In this document: positions 6,840 to 15,024 of the stretch, piece after piece | How positions within the stretch are numbered: the stretch's first letter is position 1 | Layout of the letters: each line of letters begins with the position of its first letter | Source: Verrucomicrobiales bacterium | Lineage (GTDB): Bacteria > Verrucomicrobiota > Verrucomicrobiia > Limisphaerales > SXQI01 | Direction of reading: 5' to 3' | NCBI GenBank assembly: GCA_005793025.1 | Contig: SXQI01000241.1 | Coordinates: 1-22,720 of the forward strand | Length of the DNA: 22,720 bases | The notes under the pieces: model-generated | What the model was told of the DNA's origin: nothing | Database searches by the model: none | The model's input: the letters and a program-made list of their open reading frames with translations, nothing else | Position numbers and translations under genes: made by a program

Positions 6840-8339
6840 TCAACTCACCGAAAGCATTTGTTTGATGCTGAATTTGTCGACTCGTTTGCGAAGGGTTGCT
6901 CGAGTGATTCCCAACATTTTGGCCGCTTGCACTTGGTTTCCTTTTGTTTCTTCCAAGGCGTGAATGATTAATTCGCGTTCCACCGCTGGGATGATTTTGA
7001 GCTTCGAGTCCTTCTTAGCCCAGTAAAACAAAAGGCGAGCGATCGAAACCAAGTCGGTTGGCGAGGTTGATGCGGAATCCGTTCTTTGGACAGCCGGAAC
7101 GCTAGAATCGCTGGATGGGTTGACTGACTGGGTTTCCGGCACCGTTGGCGAAACTGTGGTGGACAACCGGCCAGTGCTGATTTCTACGGGGATATCCCCT
7201 CCGAGGATTGCGTCCCCCTTCGCGACGACCATCGAGCGTTGGATAACATTCTCCAACTCGCGAACGTTTCCCGGCCAATGGTAGTTCTCGAAAATCGCGA
7301 TCACCTCGCTTGAGATGGATTTTGGAGTTTGTTTTTGTGACTGTGCGAACTTACGGAGAAAATAATTAACTAACAAACGGATGTCATCGCGACGCTCACG
7401 TAATGCAGGAATCTGAATCCTCACGACGTTGAGTCGATAGAACAGATCTTCGCGAAACTCGCGCGCTGCAACCGCCTGTTCCAATGGCTTGTTGGTGGCC
7501 GCAATGACCCTAACGTTCACCTTCACTGGACTATTCCCACCGACTCGTTCAAAAGCACCGTTCTGCAAAACCCGCAAAATCTTAGTCTGAGTCGGGAGGG
7601 ACATATCCCCAATTTCATCGAGGAAAATTGTTCCGCCGTTGCATTGTTCGAATTTTCCTATCCGCTGGGTATTAGCTCCTGTGAAGGCCCCCTTTTCGTG
7701 TCCGAAAAGTTCGCTTTCCAGCAGGTTTTCAGGGATTGCCGCACAATTTATAGCGATGAAAGGTTTTTCAGCTCGTTGCGAATTATAATAGATCGCCCGA
7801 GCAACTAATTCCTTTCCAGTGCCTGATTCCCCCGTAATCAATGCCGTGGCGTCCGATCCTGCTAGTTGACCGATTAACTTGAACACTCGTTGCATCGCTT
7901 CACTGCGACCCACGACACCTACCTCGTAATCCTCGCTTTCCAACAGCGGTTGAAACGAAACCACCTGCTTCATGTCATGGGCGGCTTTAAGTGCCGCGAA
8001 GACGATTGCTTTTAGTTTCGGGACATCGAAAGGTTTGAGTAGATAATCGTAAGCCCCATACTTCATTGCCTCGATCGCCGTCTGGGTCGTGCCGTAAGCG
8101 GTCATCATAATCACCGGCAGCTTGGCGTCGATTTGTCTTAAACGGCGCAACGTTTCCAATCCGGTGATTCCCCCCATTCGAACATCCATGAGCACCAAAT
8201 CGGGTCGCAATTTCGGGATGAGTTTTAGTGCATCCTCACCGCTGTCAGCGGTCGAGATTTCGATCTCAGGAGAATCAAAGATTCGCCGGAACGAATATTG
8301 CACGTCCTTTTCATCATCAACTAGAAGCAATTTATCCAT
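6840..8339 (-). CDS. NtrC-family sigma-54-dependent response regulator
   Basis: A 499-residue three-domain activator. The receiver domain (1-120) has acidic pocket Asp8/Asp9, phospho-acceptor Asp52 in 'LVLMDVRMGG', Thr80 and Lys102. The AAA+ domain (about 140-375) has Walker A 'GESGTGKE' at 170-177, the sigma-54-contacting 'GAFTGA' at 217-222, Walker B 'GGTIFLDE' at 235-242 and arginine fingers in 'FREDLFYRLN'. A Ser/Thr/Pro-rich linker (about 388-430) joins it to a Fis-type helix-turn-helix (about 464-488, 'GNQVQAAKMLGITRATLRKR'). I start at the ATG at 8339 because it begins 'MDKLLLVDDE' in the normal receiver position; an upstream in-frame start at 8372 adds 11 unlikely residues. No histidine kinase lies next to it, so it is an orphan in this window. 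Target promoters are not identifiable. Confidence 0.95.
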   Translation of the reverse strand: MDKLLLVDDEKDVQYSFRRIFDSPEIEISTADSGEDALKLIPKLRPDLVLMDVRMGGITGLETLRRLRQIDAKLPVIMMTAYGTTQTAIEAMKYGAYDYLLKPFDVPKLKAIVFAALKAAHDMKQVVSFQPLLESEDYEVGVVGRSEAMQRVFKLIGQLAGSDATALITGESGTGKELVARAIYYNSQRAEKPFIAINCAAIPENLLESELFGHEKGAFTGANTQRIGKFEQCNGGTIFLDEIGDMSLPTQTKILRVLQNGAFERVGGNSPVKVNVRVIAATNKPLEQAVAAREFREDLFYRLNVVRIQIPALRERRDDIRLLVNYFLRKFAQSQKQTPKSISSEVIAIFENYHWPGNVRELENVIQRSMVVAKGDAILGGDIPVEISTGRLSTTVSPTVPETQSVNPSSDSSVPAVQRTDSASTSPTDLVSIARLLFYWAKKDSKLKIIPAVERELIIHALEETKGNQVQAAKMLGITRATLRKRVDKFSIKQMLSVS

Positions 8340-8607
8340 GATCCAGCCAGTAAACAACAGTCCTACACCCAACAGTCAGTTAATCAGAATTCATGGTTCG
8401 CACCAACCGAATTGTGCCTTACAAAATGCCTCAGAACAAAAAGTGTCTCCTTGCAATTCAGAAGAAAACTCGTGAGTTTTGTGACGAATCAAAGAAACTT
8501 AGAGGTTCACCGGTTCCTTGATGTAATATAACTCCGATAGTGTTGGAAATGAAACCGTTACGGATTGAAGAATCAACATGAATTCAACGTCAAAATAGTT
8601 TGTCACG
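8340..8607. promoter_or_regulatory. 268-base divergent control region, with a 16-base palindrome
   Basis: This noncoding stretch separates the response regulator (minus) from the PSD1 operon (plus) and must hold promoters for both. The clearest element is the inverted repeat AAAACTC-GT-GAGTTTT at 8465-8480, with a two-base centre, which suits an operator better than a hairpin. Next to it is TTGTGA (8479-8484), the half-site of a Rex operator, but the matching TCACAA half is missing. AT-rich TAATATAAC at 8524-8532 could supply a -10 element, with no good -35 at the right distance. I see no sigma-54 -24/-12 pair. Confidence 0.35.
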
Positions 8608-11600
8608 ATGATTTCTCGACCCTTCAGTTCTTCGTTAAAAACGAGCCTCGTCTTAGTCGCTTGGGCTTTGATAAAGGCCGGCTCTGTTTTGCCTATCTCA
8701 GTTGATGCCGCTGAACTTGCTCCAACTGCAGAACAAATCGAGTTTTTTGAGTCAAAAATCCGTCCGATTCTTGTCGATCATTGTTACGCCTGTCACAGCC
8801 AAAAAGCTGAGAAAATCAAAGGCGGGCTGCTTCTCGACACTCGCGAGGCCTCTCTCAAAGGCGGAGATACTGGGCCGGCCGTGGTCCCTAGTGATCTCGA
8901 AAAATCTCTCCTCATTCAGGCCGTTCGCTACGTTAACGAGGAGATCCAGATGCCCCCCAAAAAGCAGGGCAAACTCAGCGACTCACAAATCGCCAGCCTC
9001 GAGGCTTGGGTTAAAATGGGTGCCCCCGATCCACGAGAATCGTCGAAACTTGCATCGAACAAGCAGGATGACGTTAAAAAGCATTGGGCATTCCAACCGC
9101 TCACCAATCCGAAGGTTCCAACAGCACTGAATTCTCGATGGGTGGCGAATCCGATCGATGCGTTTATCGTGGCTAAGCTCAATCAGAAGGGACTGAAACC
9201 ATCACCCAAAGCGGATCGACGGACGTTATTGCGTCGGGTTGCTCTCGATTTGACAGGACTTCCTCCGACTCCTGCAATGATGGATCAATTTCTTGCTGAC
9301 TCCTCCCCAGACGCCTATTCGCACGCAATCGACCGGCTATTGGCTTCGCCCCAGTATGGAGAGCGGTGGGCTAGGCATTGGCTTGATATCGCACGGTATG
9401 CCGACACCAAAGGTTACGTTTTTGAAGAGGAACGCCGGTATGCATATGCTTACACTTATCGGGATTATGTGATCCGTTCGTTCAACAACGACCTTCCGAT
9501 CAACCAATTCTTCATCGAACAACTCGCTGCTGACCTCCTGCCACTTGGAGAGGACAAACGTCCTCTCGCGGCCCTAGGTTACTTGACGCTGGGTCGTCGA
9601 TTCCTCAATAATCAACCTGATATCATCGATGATCGGATCGATGTCACCACTCGTGGTCTGATGGGAATCACCGTGGTGTGCGCCCGCTGTCACGACCACA
9701 AATACGATCCCATTTCCATTAAGGATTATTATTCCTTATACGGTGTTTTTTCGAGCAGCCATGAACCGGGTGAAAAACCTCTCTTGGGCGCGGCTTCGCG
9801 ATCCTTAGAATACCCTGAGTATGTCAAAGCCAATGCGGCTGCTGAGAAGGAGTTTGAGGACCATGTCCGGACCAAGGAACTCGAGTCGCTTAGTCGGCAC
9901 CGTGAGCGGACCGGCGACTATCTCTTGGCTGCTCTGGACGCGAGCCGACTTTCTGACAAGGGGAAAACGGAGGAGCTAGCAAAAGAGCGCAAACTCGGTC
10001 CCATGTTGGTTCGCCGTTGGGTTGATGCTCTCCCTAAGTTGAGCGTCGCGAGCGATCCGATTTTTGGTCCATGGCAGGCACTTTCTGCGTTGCCCGAAGG
10101 TGATTTTGCAGCCAAAGCGCAAGCTACACTTACTGAGGCAGTTGGGAAAAAAGAAGTAAACCCTGTAGTTGCTGAAAGCCTCCGATCGGGGACGAATTCA
10201 TTGGCTGGGATGAAGGACCTAGCAACTCGATACAACGATCTCTTCAAGACTCTCAATAAAGATTGGGTAGAAACTTACAAAGATGCCCGCCCTACAAAGG
10301 ATAAGTTTGACGAAATCCCAAGAGAAGCACTGCGTCAGTTTCTTTACGCCGACAGTTCTCCGTTTTCCATTTCAGCGGGTGAAATCCAACAACTATTTCC
10401 AACGCCTGACATTCAGAAGAAACGTGCGCTGCGCCGCAAGGTAGAAGAAATCGATGCCACACATCCCGGTTCGCCTCCTCGAGCGATGGCGATGGCCGAT
10501 AAAGATAACCCCGATAACCCCCATGTCTTCGTGCGTGGAAGCCCGCACAACCGTGGACCTGCGGTCCCTCGCCAGATGCTCGAAGTGGTCGCGGGTCCCG
10601 ATCGCAAACCATTCACTAAGGGCAGTGGCCGACTTGAGATGGCGGAGGCCATTGTTAACCAAAAAAACCCGTTAACCGCCCGCGTATTCGTCAACCGGAT
10701 TTGGTTAGCCCATTTTGGCACCGCTTTCGTCCAAACTCCGAGTGATTTCGGTCTCCGCTCGGATCCTCCGACTCACCCAGAATTGTTGGACTATCTTGCA
10801 ACCCGCTTCATGGAAGAAGGATGGTCGCTTAAAAAATTGCACAAATTGATCCTTCTCTCAAATACATATCAGCAATCTAGTGATGATAACGCTGCTTATT
10901 CACAGATTGATCCGAATAATCATTTGTTTTGGCATATGGGACGTCGGCGATTGGAATTTGAAGCTCTGCGCGATAGTTTAATCGCGGTGACGGACAAGCT
11001 GGATTTGAAATCTGGAGGTCAGCCTGTCGAGTTAATCAATAAAACAGATGTTGATCGAAGGACGATCTACGGGTTTATCGATCGTCAAAACCTCCCTGGA
11101 TTGCTCCGCACATTCGATTTCGCCAGCCCCGATACGACCAGCCCTCAGCGGTTTCAAACAACAGTTCCTCAGCAAGCTTTGTTCATGATCAACAGCCCCT
11201 TCGTCGTGGCAAAAGCTCGCGACTTACTGGCACGACAGGATGTCGCTGTAGTTGAACAACCGAAGGATAAAATCAAAGCCCTTTATCGCGTGGCTTTTCA
11301 GCGAGAGCCTGAGAGCGATGAAGTCGGCATGGCATTGAAATATATCAACTCTCAAGCAAAGCTACCCGCCAAAGAATTCTCACAATTTGCATGGCAATAC
11401 GGCTATGGAACTTTTGACACCAACGCCAACCGGATAACTTCTTTTACGAAGTTGCCTCATTTTACAGGGGATGCATGGCAAGGAGGTCCGAAGGTGCCTG
11501 ACGAAAAGCTTGGCTTTGTCATCCTCAATAAGGACGGGGGTCATGCAGGAAGTGATCTTTCTCATGTCACCATTCGGCGGTGGATTGCGCCTCGAGATTG

Positions 11601-11985
11601 TTCGGTGAACATACGCTCAGTCCTTAAGCATGATGCGGAAGCAGGTGATGGGGTTACCGGACTAATCTTGTTGCGTGGCGAACAGGTCATCAAACGAGAA
11701 CTGGTGAAACACGAAAAGCGAGAGATGAAACCTGAGCAAATCTCAGTGAAGGCTGGAGATTCATTGGATTTTGTTGTCCTTTGTGGTGCCGATAATAATT
11801 CGGATAGTTTTACCTGGAATCCAGTAATTACTACCAAGGCAGATCCGAAAGATTTGTCCGCGACCACGGAGTGGAACAATCGCGAAGATTTCAGCGGCCC
11901 TAAGGAAACCCACAAACCACTCAATGCTTGGGAGAAATACGCGCAGACATTACTCATGTCCAACGAGTTGGTGTTTATTGATTAA
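8608..11985 (+). CDS. PSD1 cytochrome c domain protein (DUF1549 / DUF1553)
   Basis: A 1,125-residue exported protein typical of Planctomycetota and Verrucomicrobiota; no member has a firmly known function, though they cluster with sulfatases and polysaccharide use. A signal peptide covers about residues 1-35. The PSD1 haem c domain follows, with 'CYACHS' at 59-64 and the probable axial Met115 in 'IQMPPKK'. DUF1549 spans about 160-375 with 'RWARHWLDIARYADT' and a second CxxCH, 'CARCHDHKYDP', at 358-368. DUF1553 covers about 665-910 with 'FVNRIW', 'PSDFGLRS', 'RRRLEFEALRD' and 'PQQALFMINSPFV'. Between 'FQREPESDE' and the final 'WEKYAQTLLMSNELVFID' lies an added beta-rich region (about 915-1100). 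No Shine-Dalgarno is visible. rex follows 24 bases later. Confidence 0.93.
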   Translation: MISRPFSSSLKTSLVLVAWALIKAGSVLPISVDAAELAPTAEQIEFFESKIRPILVDHCYACHSQKAEKIKGGLLLDTREASLKGGDTGPAVVPSDLEKSLLIQAVRYVNEEIQMPPKKQGKLSDSQIASLEAWVKMGAPDPRESSKLASNKQDDVKKHWAFQPLTNPKVPTALNSRWVANPIDAFIVAKLNQKGLKPSPKADRRTLLRRVALDLTGLPPTPAMMDQFLADSSPDAYSHAIDRLLASPQYGERWARHWLDIARYADTKGYVFEEERRYAYAYTYRDYVIRSFNNDLPINQFFIEQLAADLLPLGEDKRPLAALGYLTLGRRFLNNQPDIIDDRIDVTTRGLMGITVVCARCHDHKYDPISIKDYYSLYGVFSSSHEPGEKPLLGAASRSLEYPEYVKANAAAEKEFEDHVRTKELESLSRHRERTGDYLLAALDASRLSDKGKTEELAKERKLGPMLVRRWVDALPKLSVASDPIFGPWQALSALPEGDFAAKAQATLTEAVGKKEVNPVVAESLRSGTNSLAGMKDLATRYNDLFKTLNKDWVETYKDARPTKDKFDEIPREALRQFLYADSSPFSISAGEIQQLFPTPDIQKKRALRRKVEEIDATHPGSPPRAMAMADKDNPDNPHVFVRGSPHNRGPAVPRQMLEVVAGPDRKPFTKGSGRLEMAEAIVNQKNPLTARVFVNRIWLAHFGTAFVQTPSDFGLRSDPPTHPELLDYLATRFMEEGWSLKKLHKLILLSNTYQQSSDDNAAYSQIDPNNHLFWHMGRRRLEFEALRDSLIAVTDKLDLKSGGQPVELINKTDVDRRTIYGFIDRQNLPGLLRTFDFASPDTTSPQRFQTTVPQQALFMINSPFVVAKARDLLARQDVAVVEQPKDKIKALYRVAFQREPESDEVGMALKYINSQAKLPAKEFSQFAWQYGYGTFDTNANRITSFTKLPHFTGDAWQGGPKVPDEKLGFVILNKDGGHAGSDLSHVTIRRWIAPRDCSVNIRSVLKHDAEAGDGVTGLILLRGEQVIKRELVKHEKREMKPEQISVKAGDSLDFVVLCGADNNSDSFTWNPVITTKADPKDLSATTEWNNREDFSGPKETHKPLNAWEKYAQTLLMSNELVFID

Positions 11986-12009
11986 TCGTGTAGAACGGAT
12001 GGCGTTGTC

Positions 12010-12639
12010 ATGAAGAAAAACGTCAAATCGGACATTCCCCGCAAGACGATTTACCGGTTGTCGGTCTATTTGCGCTGTTTGCAACGGCTGAAGACCAACA
12101 AAATTCGGACTGTATCGAGCGAAGCATTGGCGAAAGCAGCTCAGGTTAAATCGACCCAGTTGCGTAAGGATTTGACTTATTTTGGTCAGTTCGGAACGCG
12201 AGGGCTTGGGTATGATGTTGAGCAGTTAATCGTGATGATGGGTGATTTGCTTGGGACCACGAGCTTGCAACCGGTGATTCTTGTAGGAGTCGGTAATCTG
12301 GGTTTGGCGTTGCTATCGTATCAAGGATTTGAACAAGAGGGATTTGAAATCATTGCGGCCTTCGACTCCGATTCCCAACGCAAACGCGCCAAGTGCCGCA
12401 TGCCAATCCATCCCATGGAGGATTTGACCCAGATCATCACGGATCAGGGAGTAAAGATGGCGATATTGACCGTGCCAGCTCCGGAGGCCCAGGAAGTCGC
12501 AAACCAATTGATCGGACAGGGAATTGCAGGTATTCTGAACTTTGCACCCATCATGTTGCATGTGCCGGAGGAGGTCATGGTCAATAATGTCAACCTCGCT
12601 ATGGAGTTGGAGAACTTAAGTTATTTTATCCAACAATAG
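12010..12639 (+). CDS. rex: Redox-sensing transcriptional repressor Rex
   Basis: A 209-residue cytoplasmic repressor that senses NADH/NAD+: NADH releases it from DNA, NAD+ favours binding. The N-terminal winged helix is clear, with 'YLRCLQRLK', 'TVSSEALAKAAQV', and the recognition segment 'TQLRKDLTYFGQFGTRGLGY' at 49-68. The Rossmann domain starts at 'LVGVGNLGLALLSY' (about 91-104), and the acidic 'AAFDSD' (116-121) binds the adenosine ribose. A C-terminal domain-swapping helix ends 'VNLAMELENLSYFIQQ'. The usual Arg after 'GNLG' is Leu here. It sits inside the PSD1-DUF1501-TPR run: 24 bases after PSD1 and 4 bases before DUF1501, same strand, so it is almost surely cotranscribed. I found no complete Rex operator in the window. 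Confidence 0.95.
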   Translation: MKKNVKSDIPRKTIYRLSVYLRCLQRLKTNKIRTVSSEALAKAAQVKSTQLRKDLTYFGQFGTRGLGYDVEQLIVMMGDLLGTTSLQPVILVGVGNLGLALLSYQGFEQEGFEIIAAFDSDSQRKRAKCRMPIHPMEDLTQIITDQGVKMAILTVPAPEAQEVANQLIGQGIAGILNFAPIMLHVPEEVMVNNVNLAMELENLSYFIQQ

Positions 12640-12643
12640 GCCG

Positions 12644-14053
12644 ATGAACCCCTTGCCAATTCTCCCCTCAACTCGTCGTGAATTTTTGGAACGATGTGGG
12701 ATGGGAATGGGTGCGGTCGGACTGGCCGGAGTGATGTCCAACCTTTCCCTCGCGGATGATCTTCATCCGATGGCAGCACGCAAGCCTCCGCTTCCTTCCA
12801 AGGCCAAACGCGTCATCCACTTTTTTTTGAATGGTGGCCCTTCGCATGTGGATACGTTCGACCCTAAACCCGCGCTGACAAAATACGATGGGAAACCGTT
12901 GCCAATGGATTACATTCGCACCGAGCGGAAAACGGGTGCGGCTTTTGCATCCCCGTTCAAGTTTCAGAAATACGGACAGAGTGGTTTAGAGATTAGCGAA
13001 ATGTTTCCGCAAATCGCGGCACACGCGGATGATTTGGCAGTAATCAGGTCGATGCAAGCGAACGTGCCAAATCATGAACCTAGCCTCATGCTGATGAACT
13101 GCGGGGATGCCGTGATGAGCCGCCCCAGCGTGGGTTCGTGGGTCACCTATGGACTCGGGACAGTAAACCAAAACCTGCCGGGCTTCGTTGCGATGTGTCC
13201 CGGAGGATACCCAATCAAGGAAGCAGAGAATTGGCAGTCAGGTTTTTTACCCGGGATCTACCAAGGAACATTCATCGACAGTCAACACACTCAATTGGAG
13301 AAACTGATCGAGAATATCCGGAACAGTCGCACTCCGCTCAAAGCCCAGAGGGTCCAGCTGGATCTAGTCCATGCTCTGAACGAACAGCACCAAAAGAAGA
13401 GAGCAGGGGATCCACGGTTGGAAGCCCGGATCCAATCCTTCGAGCTTGCCTATCGGATGCAGATGGAAGCAGCAGATGCCTTTGATCTGAGCAAGGAGCC
13501 CGCACCCATCCGCGAGCGTTATGGATCAGGAGTTCACGCGCGACAGACCCTGATCGCAAGGCGGCTGTTGGAACGCGGGGTTCGCTTTGTGCAGTTGTGG
13601 CACGGAGCTAGCCAGCCATGGGATCATCATGATGACATCACGGCTCATGCAAAGCTGGCGAAGGAGATCGATCAACCGATCGCCGCTTTGATGGAGGATT
13701 TGAAACAACGAGGAATGTTCGAAGATACCCTCATTGTTTTTGGTGGAGAATTTGGCAGAACACCCGTCGTGGAATTAACCTCAGCCGGCAAGCCAACCAA
13801 GGGCAGAGACCATAACCCTTATGGATTCTCGATGTGGATGGCGGGCGGAGGAGTGAAGGGAGGAGTTGCTTATGGAGCGACTGACGAGTTCGGATTTCGA
13901 GCCGTGCAAGATGTTGTCCACGTCCACGATCTCCACGCCACCATCCTGCACCTCCTCGGGTTTGATCATGAAAAGTTCACTTACCGTTACGCAGGTCGGG
14001 ATTTCCGCCTTACCGATGTAAGCGGAAATGTCATTAAAGGAATCCTCGCATGA
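12644..14053 (+). CDS. DUF1501 protein with Tat signal
   Basis: A 469-residue protein of the DUF1501 family, which has an alkaline-phosphatase/sulfatase-like fold; its biochemical role is unsettled. The N-terminus carries a twin-arginine signal 'STRREFLERCG' (Arg11-Arg12, Phe14-Leu15) and then a hydrophobic Gly/Ala-rich stretch to about residue 38, so it is exported folded. Family motifs follow: 'FFLNGGPSHVDTFDPKP', 'LIVFGGEFGRTP', 'GRDHNPYGFSMWMAGGG' and a C-terminal 'VHDLHATILHLLGFDHEKF'. In PVC genomes it is usually paired directly with a PSD1 protein; here rex is wedged between them. Its stop overlaps the next start by four bases (ATGA), showing translational coupling to the TPR gene. Confidence 0.93.
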   Translation: MNPLPILPSTRREFLERCGMGMGAVGLAGVMSNLSLADDLHPMAARKPPLPSKAKRVIHFFLNGGPSHVDTFDPKPALTKYDGKPLPMDYIRTERKTGAAFASPFKFQKYGQSGLEISEMFPQIAAHADDLAVIRSMQANVPNHEPSLMLMNCGDAVMSRPSVGSWVTYGLGTVNQNLPGFVAMCPGGYPIKEAENWQSGFLPGIYQGTFIDSQHTQLEKLIENIRNSRTPLKAQRVQLDLVHALNEQHQKKRAGDPRLEARIQSFELAYRMQMEAADAFDLSKEPAPIRERYGSGVHARQTLIARRLLERGVRFVQLWHGASQPWDHHDDITAHAKLAKEIDQPIAALMEDLKQRGMFEDTLIVFGGEFGRTPVVELTSAGKPTKGRDHNPYGFSMWMAGGGVKGGVAYGATDEFGFRAVQDVVHVHDLHATILHLLGFDHEKFTYRYAGRDFRLTDVSGNVIKGILA

Positions 14054-14907
14054 ACCGTCTGATAACAATTGGAATACTTGCCCTTAGTTTCGGAATAGTA
14101 ACCGCTGCCTCAGGAGCTACTGCTCGAGAACGATCTCAGGAACTCTTGACGCAGGCCATGGAGGTTCAACGAAAAGGCCTCGTGGGTTCAGCCCAAGACC
14201 TGATGGCAAAGGCGACGGAAGCGGATCCTACGAACCCAGCAGCATGGTTACAGCGTGGTTTGTTCCACCGGGCGAAGGGCGAACATCTGGAAGCGATCAA
14301 GCATTTCGATAACGTCGTTGCCCTAGATCCCAAGTCGGTCAACGGTTGGGAATGGCGAGGGGAGGAACGCTACAAACTCGGTCGTGTGGAGGAGGCTTTA
14401 GCTGATTTCGACAAGGTGCTTGAGCTACAACCGCAGATGAAGCCCCAGCATTGGCAACGAGGGATCGCACTCTATGATGCGGGACGTTTCAAAGAAGGAC
14501 GGGAGCAATTCGAGTCTCATCAAAACGTGAATCGAAACGATGTAGAAAATGCGGTGTGGCACTTTCTTTGTGTTGCTCGGGCGGATGGGGTCGATGCAGC
14601 ACGTAAAGTGCTGATCCCAATCAAAGGCGACGGCCGAGTTCCCATGGCTCAAATCCATGACCTCTTTGCCGCTAAGGGAACGGCTCAACAGGTTCTGGAG
14701 GCGGCGCAAAAACTAGGCACAACCGATGCGGTGATGAAGGATCGCCTTTTTTACGCTCACCTTTACCTCGGCCTTTACTACGAAGCGACAGGAGAGAAGG
14801 CGCGTGCCTTAGATTGCCTTAAGAAGGCAACCGTCGATTTTGCACAGGAACACTACATGGGTGACGTAGCCCGCGTCCGGTTTCAGAAACTTTCGATAAT
14901 AAAATAA
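14050..14907 (+). CDS. Exported tetratricopeptide-repeat protein
   Basis: A 285-residue protein with a signal peptide (residues 1 to about 24, ending near 'AASGATA'). At least three TPR units follow between about residues 30 and 160, recognised by 'NPAAWLQRGLFHRAKGEH', 'AIKHFDNVVALDPKS', 'GWEWRGEERYKLGR', 'ALADFDKVLELQP' and 'HWQRGIALYDAGRF'. A fourth helix pair near the C-terminus has 'AHLYLGLYYEATGEKARALD'. The fold suggests a periplasmic protein-binding scaffold, and the organisation recalls NlpI-like TPR proteins, but there is no lipoprotein cysteine. It has one of the few good ribosome-binding sites in the window (AAAGGA about ten bases before the ATG) and overlaps the DUF1501 gene by four bases. 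It is probably a dedicated partner of the PSD1/DUF1501 pair. Confidence 0.85.
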   Translation: MNRLITIGILALSFGIVTAASGATARERSQELLTQAMEVQRKGLVGSAQDLMAKATEADPTNPAAWLQRGLFHRAKGEHLEAIKHFDNVVALDPKSVNGWEWRGEERYKLGRVEEALADFDKVLELQPQMKPQHWQRGIALYDAGRFKEGREQFESHQNVNRNDVENAVWHFLCVARADGVDAARKVLIPIKGDGRVPMAQIHDLFAAKGTAQQVLEAAQKLGTTDAVMKDRLFYAHLYLGLYYEATGEKARALDCLKKATVDFAQEHYMGDVARVRFQKLSIIK

Positions 14908-15024
14908 CCATTCCGATCCGCTGGTGCTGGCCGTTTGCGCTGTCACTTTGGTTCTCGGGCTAGAATCTGGTTGCTTGTTTCCCTCCTCGAGTTCTTGTAA
15001 GGTGAGGGTGTTGTTAATCGTATC

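Noticed and set aside
8479..8484. TTGTGA as a Rex operator upstream of the PSD1-rex operon
   Set aside because: Only one half-site is present. The TCACAA half expected after a short spacer is AAAGAA, so I list it only as a note in the control region.
10292..10721. Several long minus-strand ORFs opposite the PSD1 gene
   Set aside because: They are shadows of a well-supported gene, with biased composition and no motifs.
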